DNA from: Buxus sempervirens
Lineage: Eukaryota > Streptophyta > Magnoliopsida > Buxales > Buxaceae
Assembly: GCA_947561395.2 (NCBI GenBank)
Contig: OX387184.1
Span: 27,146,766 to 27,210,765 of the forward strand
Length of the DNA: 64,000 nucleotides
Reading direction: 5' to 3'
The position numbers and the translations under genes were made by a program. The notes under the pieces were generated by a model that worked only from the letters and a program-made list of their open reading frames with translations, was not told the DNA's origin and did no database searches. Numbering within the stretch: position 1 is the first letter of the stretch; the number at the start of each line of letters is the position of its first letter. This document shows, piece by piece, positions 54,682 through 64,000 of the stretch.

Positions 54682-57600
54682 TAGGGCTGTAAATGGAGTG
54701 GATATTGATTCAATGTCCGCCTGAATCCGATTTAATCATATTTTTATCCGATTAAATAACCGTTGGATCGGATACAGATCCAATTATCGGATCCGTTCAT
54801 AATCGGATTCGGATATAGGTGTATTTGTCCTAATAAGATCTGAATCCGATTAAATTGAAGGTATAATAGGAATTTTGTATAATTACTATGGGTGTTTAGG
54901 TAAATTAGTTAACATGGTATATATACTTAGTCTCCTCCCAAACCTAACCCTAACATGGCCATCCAACGCTCCAATTCTAAGCCTCTTCGTCACTCCACCC
55001 CCAGTCTCAAATCTCAAATCTCCATCTCCATTTGCGAATCCATCTCCTAAGTCTCAACTCTACTTCTCTCTCAAGTCTCAATTCTCAATTCTCAAGTTCT
55101 TAAGTCGTCACTCTCAACTCTCAAATCTCCATCTACAACCTGCGAGTGGCAAGCCAGATCTACAACCTGCAAGCGGCAAGCCTGCAACTATTTTGGAAAG
55201 CAGCATTGGTCATGGACTCGTGACCATTGTCGTGAGTAGCACTGGCCGTAGATGCAGTAACAGAAGCCGAAACGCAATTCGTTTTTCTTGTAAACATCCA
55301 TTTCCCACTTGATTACCCTTTCAAGCCTCCCAACTCCCAAGGTAGCCTGCAACCTTATTTTCTCTACCCAGCGTGCTGGATAGTTGGGCCGTGCTGCATA
55401 CTAGCCCAGCGTGCCGGCCCGCCTAGCACGAGAAACGGCTAGCCATTTTTTACCCCCAAAAGTGGTTTTTACCCCTTATTTTTACAATTTTACCCCCCTA
55501 ACAGCCATATAACAGCCATATTAGGGGGTATGCTTGTAATTGACTATAAATTACCATTTCAACCTTCTAATAGCCAAATAACAGCCATATTTGAGGGTAG
55601 AGGTGGTAAAAAACCACTTTTGGTTTTCTATAAATAGGCCTGACCCTTACCACTCCAGACTACACCTCTTCTACAATCTCTCTTACTCGCTTCTACAATC
55701 TCTTTTACTCTCTTCATCTCTGTAGCTATCAAGTAATAGTTAATTTTTGTAAATTGCTCAAGCATCAAAGGTGGGAAGTGAATTCTGGAGGTTGAAGGCT
55801 TCAACTACAAAGTTCAAGCTTCATTATAAAGAGGTATTCTTCTATTTAATTTTCTGATTTTAAAATTATTATAAATACTATATATATAAGTAAGTCTCTC
55901 CTTCTAACTTTTTTATTATTTTAAAGCCTAGTATAGTGGGTAACATACTGTGCAGCTAAGTGAATCTCTAGGAAAGTTCTGTCACAAAGGACGAGATAAT
56001 TTCCTAATGAAACAGGGTTTTAAGTGGAACCGTTTTTGACCCCTCTAGTTACCTGGGAATTTTCCTGGTACATTTTTGCGTACACTATTCCTCACTTTAT
56101 TATACGTAGTGTATCACCAAAAAATTTATTATTATATTATTTATTAAGCAATTTTTTTTTTTCGAAATTTGATAAATGGAGCTTAGTCAGTCTATGTACT
56201 TTAACACCATGGAAAGGTAGTGTCCTAGACCTTATTTTGACCCACCTTTTTTTGAAGATTCTGATGAGACCTAACCCCCATATTGTGACCCTCCCATCCA
56301 AGATCATGAATCTAAGTTGCCTTCCCCCCAATATCTTACAAAAATGGGATCCTCTTCCTTACCACCTAGGAGCAGCAAGAGGAGTAGAACCTCCGGTGTC
56401 TGGCTAAATTTTGCAATTGAAAGTATGAGGAGCGAAGAGAGGGCAGTTTGTAAGCACTGCAAAAAAAAATTTTTAGCTGCAAAAGTTCAAGTAGTACATG
56501 CCACTTGCAAAGGAATTTGCAGAAATGCCTTCCAAAACATGGCGAACTAGACCGTAGGCAAGCCCAACTTTCCATTCGTAGTGTTAATTTGGGCAACTTT
56601 GTTTTTAATCAAGAAGAAACTAGGCTTGAAATTATAAAGTGGGTAATGCAAGAAGAATTACCCTTTAGACTAATAGAAATTAAAAGATTTAACCGTCTAA
56701 TAACCAAATATCTAGCACCAGGATATAAACCCTTCTCATGCCACACTTTAAGAAGTGATGCTATAACATTATATAAAAAATAAAAACAGCATTAATAGAA
56801 AATTTTTCAAACAATAGTTTTAAGGTGGCTTTAACCTCAGATATCTGGACAAATAGACAAAACATAAGTTATTTAGTTATAACTGCACATTATATAGATG
56901 AGAATTGGAGTATGGAAAAAAGAATGCTAACTTTTGCGTCACTAGATGCTAGACATTCTAGACCAGCTATAACACATAATATAAGAAAGTATAAATTACA
57001 AAATAAAATAATGACTCTAGCACTTGATAATGCAAGTGCTAATATTGTTGCAGTAGACATACTAAGACAACACTTAAACTTAAATGTAGATGGATATTTA
57101 ATTCATGTTAGATGTGCTTATCATATCCTAAATTTAGTTGTGTAAGACGGCTTAAAAATTGTGCAATATCATTTAACGAATATTAGAGAAGCAGTAAGAT
57201 TCACAACTGCCAGAGAATTTAAAATTTATAGCGCAAGTTTGGGAAAACAACCTAAAAAAATTACCCTAGATGTTGACCATAGGTGGAATTCAACATGTTT
57301 AATTCTAGATGCTGCAATAGAATTGAAACAAGAACTTTCATTATTTTATAAAATAAAAGTGCCTAAAAGTGAACTAGAAGAACTTAATTGCCAAATAGCA
57401 GAAATTTTAAGAGATTTTTTAAAAGTTTTTTTTGACGCAACAACATTCTTATCAGGGGTTTATTACCCAACATCCCCGAATATTTTAAATATACTATATC
57501 AAATAAGTATTTGCTTTAAACAACATAGAGACATGCCCGTTGCTAAGGATATTTGCCCTACAATGGAATCTAAAATTTTAAAATATTGGCAAGAAATGCC

Positions 57601-58724
57601 CCTTTATATTGTTTAGCTAGTACAATGAACCCTAGGATTAAATTAGGAGTGGAAGATTTAATAGAAGGAATAAATGAAAATATGAGATCTTCTTTTGAAA
57701 TAGATATAAATAAAATAAGAAACCTCTTAGAAAGACCTTTTTATGAATATGATACTAGCAGTAGCAGATATGGTCAAACTCAGACCCAAGAAACACTATC
57801 AGATAATTCCCTTTGGAATTTTTTAAGTGGTAGAAGAAGGGGAAAACAACTAGCATCTGGTAGTGGGGGGTCATGAGATCATCTGAGTTAAGGATTTATT
57901 TAGAAAGCCCCCACTAGTTTTACGTACTATGGGTGAGCATAGTTCTTTTAGTATTTTGGCATGATAAAAAACAAAATCAGGTTATTTATTCTGTGCTTTC
58001 CTCCATGGCACTTGATCTACTAACAATTCCAGTGTCCATAGTTGCATCAGAATTAGCTTTTAGTCTAGGTGGACGAACGGTGGACAACTACAAGAGCAGA
58101 TTAACGCCGGAAATGGTGCAAGTATGTGTCTGTCTGATAGATTGGCTAAGGGCGGAATTGAGAGATCAGTAATATGCAGATGATCAACTTGTTGGAGACT
58201 TCAATGATTTGAATCTTGATGAATTTAGTCTTCTAGATTAGTCTAAGTTTTATTATATTTTTTGTAATCAAAGTTTAAAAAGTTTACTTTCTCTTTTTTT
58301 ATTATTTTTATTTAATTTTTGAAACTGCAAATGAAAGATAGATGAGTGGGTGCCAACCTAGTTGGGATGTGCTCATACTATAGTGATGCAATATTATTTG
58401 TGCAAGTGTATTATGTATAAGTATTGTTGTATTTGCAAAGTTGTACACTTGTACTTATAATAATTAATTTATTTAAATTTGTTTGAGCAAATTCTATTCC
58501 AATATGTGTAAGACATTTTTGTGAATAATAAACATATTTTTCAGAAATTTTTATTTTTTATTTTTATTATTTTTTCCATTTTCTCCATTTTTTTTTTTTG
58601 CAAAAAAAAGGACCCCGGCCCAGCCCTAGCCGTGCCACGGGCTAGGCCATGCTTGGGTTTTCCTTGATGGACCAGGCACGACATGGCCCATCAAGGAAGC
58701 GGGCCGATCTGTTAACCAACCCTA
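54682..58724 (+). mobile_element. hAT DNA transposon (Ac/Tip100-like), 4.0 kb
   Basis: Left end TAGGGCTGTAAATGG, right end (inverse) TAGGGTTGGTTAACAG. 8-bp flanks TTTCCAAC and TTACCAAG match at 6 of 8 positions, the size expected for hAT. A transposase pseudogene runs 56209-58172. GGCCCGGCACG-type subterminal words occur near both ends (55370-55440 and 58615-58710). Several frame breaks, so no longer autonomous. Confidence 0.78.
56209..58172 (+). pseudogene. hAT transposase
   Basis: Order: BED zinc finger (VWLNFAIES, then ERAVCKHCKKKFLAAK at about 56400-56480; the second metal-binding half is degraded), catalytic core start DIWTNRQNISYLVITAHYID (about 56840-56900), ALDNASANIVAVDILRQHL, the VRCAYHILNLVV segment (about 57107-57142), DVDHRWNSTCLILDAAIELK (about 57271-57330), and a C-terminal dimerisation domain: VLSSMALDLLTIPVSIVASE then AFSLGGRTVDNYKSRLTPEM (about 57985-58115). 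Start at ATG 56209, with two stops before the zinc finger and further stops at 57143, 57614 and 57874. The dimerisation domain is the best-kept part. Confidence 0.85.
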
Positions 58725-59408
58725 TTACCAAGTAGTTGAACCTGGGGTGAATTTGTAAGATGCTAGAAAACCTCTTGGCGACATCAAAATGTTGATCTGG
58801 ATCGAATTAGTCGATACTGCAATGTGATCAATTGCCCTAAAAACTGAATGCAGGTTGCGTTTGGAACCAAAGTCTTCCATCCCAATATAAATAGTAATGG
58901 ACTAATGGGAACATTTGCTTGGACGTACTCAAAGAGCAATATAGTTCTGCACTCACCATATCCAAGGTAGCAGTCCTCTCCCTCTCTCTCTCTCTCTCTA
59001 TACTGCTACATTCCTTTATTTTGATGTTAAGTAGGTTGAAATGTTTCTGAATTCTTCAAAGTTTCATTGGAATATATGGTTTTTCATCTCATCCAGGTTC
59101 TACTCTCCACATGTTCACTGCTTACAAACCCAAATCCGGACGACCCACTAGTTCCTAAACAAGGGCAGTGTTGGTGAGGATAAGGTCATCCATTTTATAA
59201 GAGGCAGAGGTGAAGATTTGAGAACAAGGACAGTGCTAGATCTCCTCCTAGTAAGCTTTGGAATAGGTCAATCTCAGGCTCCTTGCTCTATTTGCACCCA
59301 ACCAAGGGCTGTTCATGGGGTTGTCTCCTCTTGCCTGAACTGTTTCCTCGATGGTGGGGCCCTATACCGATTTGAATATGGAGTGAACCCTACTTTTTTT
59401 ATTACAAA
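58725..59408 (+). other. spacer between hAT and MuDR-like element
   Basis: No gene recognised. Holds an 18-base (CT)9 microsatellite at 58982-58999. From about 59200 on it has longer open stretches that may be the decayed N-terminus of the MuDR-like protein, but I see no motif before 59409. Confidence 0.4.
58982..58999. repeat. (CT)n microsatellite
   Basis: Nine CT units, preceded by CCTCTCC. Confidence 0.85.
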
Positions 59409-60147
59409 AGTATGAGTTTAGACATGCAGTGTACAAGCATGTCATGGCTAATAGGTTTCAATATGTGATGAAGAAAAATAGTCCAGCAAACATTAGTGTC
59501 TGTTGTATAGGCGAGGATTGTCCTTGGAAGTTAACTGCAAGGCATGTAAAGGATACGAGTTTCATGAGGGTGATGAAGTTTGAGAAGATGCATAAACACT
59601 CAGCCCAAGACCAATTGTCTATGAAACCGGTTGTGAAAACAAAGTGGCTTGCGAGCGTGATTGAGAAGAGAGTTAGGAACAGTCCAAGTTACTTGCCATG
59701 ACAAATTTGCAAAGACTTTCATCACAATCATGCAATGCCATTGACATGTCATCAATCTTGGAGGAGCAAGGAAAGGGCGAAATAGAGGATAGATAGTAGT
59801 GTGGAGGATTCTCATAAGTTCATCCCATGGATGTGTGAACGGCTGCAAGAGACGAATCCTGGCACAATGGCAAGTTGGACAGCAACTGAAGATCTAAAAT
59901 TTAAGCAATTGTTTATTACTTACTCTTGTTCCTTGAGGGGATTTGTGGTTGGTTGTAGACCACTCTTGTTCATTGATGGAAGTCATCTTAGCGGGCCATA
60001 CCAGGGCTTTTTGCTTTCTGCTACAACACTCGATGCCGATGACAGCATGTTTTCAATTGCCTTTGCAATTGTTAGCTGTGAGAATAATGTGGATTGGATG
60101 TGGTTTCTAGAATGGGTTAAGTCATCCATAGGTGGCAGGGAGGATAT

Positions 60148-62532
60148 TGTAACGCCCCAAACCCGAGTCAATGCAAACCGGCACCTGACCCGCATCCGGT
60201 TCGCTACTGTAACAACCCGAATCAGCTCAACAACCGAATTCGAAATGCTACTAGCCCATATCTAGTAATCATCAATAATTAACCAGACTTAAGAATTAAT
60301 TAAATCATTTATTAATAAACTATCAGAGTGCGGAAACATCATTATGCGGAAGTGTAGTCTAACATCATAAAAGTAATAGATAAATCATCTAATCCAACTA
60401 ATCAAGTTTGGTAAATATCAAAGGGTTACTAAGCTCTCAATCTCTCTAGTACATCAAAAACCAATTAAATAATAAAATCAAACTATCAAAGTACTAAAAA
60501 GAATCCTCCCCCCCCAACCTCAGATCAAGTTGGGATAATAATAATCCTCCGGCGAATAGTCAACAAGATCACCCTGGAAATCACCACTATGATCCCCCTC
60601 TCGCTTATCCGCTGAAAAATAACATAAAGAAGTAGGGTGAGATATGAATATCTCAGTAGACAACACATGCATGCTATAAACAGTTCATAATCATTAAAGT
60701 AGATGTTCATGCACGAATAAGCAGTCTCGAGTAAATAGGCTCGTATAAACAATCATATTGATCATGGAATACAAATCAACATGTAAAACAGTTTAAGTAT
60801 TAGTGAACAGTATAAAGTATATCAAGTTCATGATTCAGAAATCAATAATAGAATCCAATATAAAAATCGGGATGTACCAAACAGTCACATCCAACCATAG
60901 CATCCAATACATGCGTCCAGCATGTAAACAATATCAGAAGTAATTGTTTGTGATCTCAGCATCATTATAGGACTCACAAAGAAAGATACACGTTTGAGAT
61001 GACTCTCAACCATATGCTATACCACCGTGCGGACTCAGACCCGTGAACATCATCTTAGATAAGAGCCGTAGTCATCGACTTATTGCACACGAACTCAACC
61101 GAGTTGGCAAGAACCACTAGCATGCAGCACCGAAATCAATACATGGAGATGGTCGCATATCCACATGTACAGGGAATCACCAGCGGAGCACCAGGGTGTC
61201 ACTCTAGACATAGGACCCTCCAAAGCAAATCAACTTGCAAAGGAAGCACATTCACAACAGGGAGTAACTCAACCCAAATGAAATATCTCTTAGCTATCTA
61301 GCCAAAACTATGGATTCATAATCAGCTATGCCCACTATACACCAACAATCCCTAAGGACTAATGTTTCTATATGTAATAGTGCCTAGCGGCATATAATGG
61401 TTAAATCTGTATAACTGGGTTCAAAATCTGATCTGGAAATCCTGTATATCGTATTCTGGTTAACAGTATAAATTTACATGTCTCTTAATTTAATTAACTC
61501 AAATTTACAAGTTTAGTTCTCCCAAAACTTAGGTTTCTTGTTATTTACAAAGCTTGGCAGCTAATTACCCTAAATACCTCCCTATTTTTATTCTTTTGTA
61601 AAACATGTAATTTATTTTGGTCTTAAAACATCTTATTTGAGGATTAAAATTTGTTAAAAATAGTTCAGAATTGAATCAGGGATTAAATTTACGAAAAATT
61701 GCATTTTCTGCACAGAGCGCTCAGGATCGTCTAGGATCGCTTAGGCGGTCTAGGGTCAGCGGTAGTTCAAAACAGAGCGTTGACGATAAGTCAGTAGGTG
61801 GTCTTGGGCAGTCAACATATTTCAACGAGTGCCTCGGAGCACCGAGGATCGCTGAGCACAGTAAGCTCGGCGGTCTCCCAAAAACGAACTTTCAATGTTT
61901 GAAAACTTGATTTTTCATGCTCTAATCGATACTAACATACTTATAAGATTGTTATCAAACTAAATACATGAATATACAACACAAAAACATGCAATGGAGA
62001 TTAAACCAATCAAGAATACAAAACGCTCGATAAAACAGTGCTGCCTACCTATGTTCGACTGTTCCTTCTCTTCTTCCTCTAACCAACAGTGCTTATAGAT
62101 GCAAGGCACTCTCTAGACGATGAAGAGCACAAGACCAACGTCCTCCCTTCCTCCTTCTTCTTCTTCTCTGCTTCTTCTTCAGTCGTTCTCAGTCTCTCTC
62201 CCTTTCTCTCTTGCGGTTGACGAATACAAACGAGTATGAGCAAAAGTATGTCAACCGTATGTTTCTAGGGTATTTAACTTATTTATATACCCTCATATCC
62301 CACACAACACACATGTATTAAACTCCACACATCACCCAATCAAAACACAGCTTACTTAAAATATTAATCTTACCGCGATAACTCACGATTAGACGGTCGG
62401 ATCTGCGCCAAACTCCTGAACTCCACTAATAACAAAATCTCCTACAATAATAAATAATTTCCATCAATAATAATCCTCAAGAATATTAATTATTATTTTA
62501 CTTTTATTTTTAGGAAAATTCGGAGTCTTACA
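60148..62532 (-). mobile_element. solo LTR, Tekay/Del-like (minus), inside MULE transposase
   Basis: 2385 bp, plus strand TGTAACGCCCCAAACCCGAG...AAAATTCGGAGTCTTACA. Perfect GATAT target duplication (60143-60147, 62533-62537), and the transposase frame continues across it. It is a close inverted relative of 23273-25611. GC-rich island at 61715-61880. A short G/C run and an 11-base C run (60508-60516 region) lie near its 3' part. Confidence 0.88.
61715..61880 (-). repeat. GATCGTCTAGG / GGCGGTC motif island in LTR
   Basis: GAGCGCTCAGGATCGTCTAG, GGATCGCTTAGGCGGTCTAG, GGTCAGCGG, GCACCGAGGATCGCTGAGCA, GCTCGGCGGTCTCC. Words overlap as imperfect palindromes; the same class as 23875-24035 in its sister LTR. 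Confidence 0.55.
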
Positions 62533-63540
62533 GATATAGTGATTTTAAGTGTCAGGAATTAAAGCATTATCCTTGCAGTAAGTGCTGCCTTCAAGTCTAG
62601 GAACCACTCTCATTGCCTTCGCTATATTAAGGAAAACTTTAGTAAATTCTTCAGTTCCTTTCATTTGGACTAGGGAAAGAAATTTTCATTTCAATTATTG
62701 GATGATATTGACTATGCAAGGCTCTCTAGACTATGAGGCGGCATTGGAGGCCATGTATGAATATGCACCTGAACTGTCTAACCGAGTGAGGAGAAATGGC
62801 CTAGAACACTCGACAAATGCATTGTTCCCTAGGAAGCCACGGGATAAGTTAAATTCGAATTTAGCAAAGTCATTCAATGCCTGAACGGTGGAAGAAATAA
62901 ATTTTTCCTATAATGCGGTTTATTGATGCACATTGAGTGAAGCTGATGGAGCTATTGGTAAGGAAGAATGGTTGTATTACCACGTGGGCATCTCTTGTTG
63001 TTGGTGGTTGAATTGATGCCAAGATTCAGGAGAATCTTACTAGAGCATTAGAGCATTGGGGATGGTTGTCATTCAATGTGGACAACATGAATATGAAGTC
63101 AGAGGCAATGAGATCAATGTTACTGTAAATATAATGCGTTGTGAATGTACGTGCAAATAGTGGCATATGGTGGCATTCCTTGTGCACACACATGTGCTAT
63201 CCTGAACTTGATAAGACTCAATGTGTATGACTTTGTCGACTTATGCTAACATAAGACAATGCAAGAGTTAATATATGAAGAGTTGATGCATGGTGTGCCA
63301 ACACATGACTTCCCCACAGTTCAGGACATTAACGTGCAGTCTTTCAAAGATTCAAATGAAATCTCATTGATCTCTTTTCCACCAAAGACAGCAAGACGGC
63401 CTAGGTGCCCTAAACAGAAGTGCATAGAATCCCATTTCCAAGACAACCGAGCAACTGCAGATCTCAAATATAGGGACCGGAATGGTATAAATGCATCTTT
63501 GTCCTTACCTTCGTTTATGCATCTCAGTTGTTGCTCTAAT

Positions 63541-64000
63541 TAACTTTCAATAACCGATGTCCAACTTGTAGGTTGGCGTGATATGTTATGGTGGAGGCCG
63601 TAGTATGTGCCAAAATTGGATCATTTCCTTGTTGTCTTTATTATTGTTTTATGATATCGTATCATTTGATATAGAAGTTATGTTGTGGTGAACCTTTATA
63701 TTTACTTTGTAGTTTGTGGGTTTTTAGTTATATTGTGAAACATTGAGACATTGAGTTGTGTTAATTATTATTTTGGGGTTCGTAATATTGCTATATTAGA
63801 CTGTTTGGGTTTGTAATGTTACCAACCATTTAATTACTGCTACTTAGCATGTTTTATTATCTGTGAGCTTGAAATTTTTAGTTGCAGCTCATTAATGGGG
63901 AAGAACAGGAAGAAAGAGGCGTTTGCTTGTTCTTCTAGTTGCCCACCGCATCCAACCAACACGTTTGTCATATTCAGGTGATGAAGTATTTTGTGATATA
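63541..64000 (+). other. AT-rich DNA, no gene recognised
   Basis: Downstream of the MuDR-like pseudogene. No terminal repeat of that element is identifiable before the window ends. A short open stretch near 63890-63960 (GEEQEERG) is unrecognised. Confidence 0.4.

Larger units (their letters stand above)
59409..63540 (+). pseudogene. MuDR-like (MULE) transposase, split by a solo LTR
   Basis: MuDR DNA-binding domain: EFRHAVYKHVMANRFQYVMK, CIGEDCPWKLTARHVKD, KTKWLASVIEKRVRNSP (59409-59698). Core: FKQLFITYSCSLRGFVVGCR, then LLFIDGSHLSGPYQGFLLSA (first catalytic Asp), FAIVSCENNVDWMWFLEWVK. The LTR interrupts after GGREDI (60147). Beyond it (62538 on) comes VILSVRN, where the second Asp of the usual SDR is Val. 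Then HCLRYIKENFSKF, DYEAALEAMYEYAP, and DKLNSNLAKSFNA. SWIM zinc finger: CECTCK, stop, shift, GGIPCAHTCA (about 63145-63200). C-terminus TVQDINVQSFKDSNEI and TARRPRCPKQKCIESHFQD. Stops at 59699, 62560s and 62882 show it is dead. Confidence 0.85.

Noticed and set aside
54875-55312. 145-codon open frame at the left of the hAT element
   Set aside because: Ser/Leu/Pro-rich from TCTCAA repeats (CTCAATTCTCAA), within the hAT ends and without a known domain. Probably untranslated leader or subterminal DNA.

Overview
The window is nuclear DNA of a flowering plant, a repeat-dense, gene-poor stretch. The evidence is the mix of plant-type transposable elements (Copia, chromodomain Gypsy, CACTA, hAT and MuDR), primer-binding sites matching the 3' end of plant initiator tRNA-Met, and a short inserted piece of chloroplast DNA carrying trnY-GUA and trnE-UUC. 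I found no complete host gene. The only candidate host coding pieces are fragments on both sides of the large Copia element (about 19.05-19.53 kb and 54.41-54.51 kb). No species is claimed.

Layout. The left third is a four-layer nest. A long LTR (2032-18268) is split by a CACTA transposon (4239-17519). The CACTA carries an inverted long LTR (4474-13390), which is split by a young Copia retrotransposon on the minus strand (5908-11074). The middle is one old Copia element whose LTRs lie 35 kb apart (19528-19892 and 54059-54410). Its body was broken by a 642-bp solo LTR in gag (20461-21102), a gag-only SIRE-like retrotransposon (21933-32866), a minus-strand long LTR (34052 to about 52799) that is itself split by a Tekay/Del-like Gypsy element (34594-50356), and a chloroplast fragment (about 53150-53530). 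The gag-only element holds two more solo LTRs (23273-25611 and 27463-30363), and so does the Gypsy element (38164-41104 and 41166-44393). The right end has a hAT transposon (54682-58724) and a MuDR-like transposase pseudogene (59409-63540) split by another solo LTR (60148-62532).

The nest is well supported. Eight LTR insertions have perfect 5-bp target duplications (AAACA, AAAAT, GAAAA, GTCTC, CATGG, ATGTG, CATGT, GATAT), and the interrupted reading frames resume across the insertions. Solo LTRs outnumber two-LTR elements. Almost all coding regions are decayed; the closest to intact is the Copia pol at 6237-9899.

The least expected pattern is inside the LTRs. Three unrelated long-LTR families each carry one compact island of CpG-rich palindromic repeats, at a roughly constant place but with different motifs. 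The Gypsy-type LTRs carry in addition, further downstream, arrays of small hairpins in which the loop is conserved and the stems vary.
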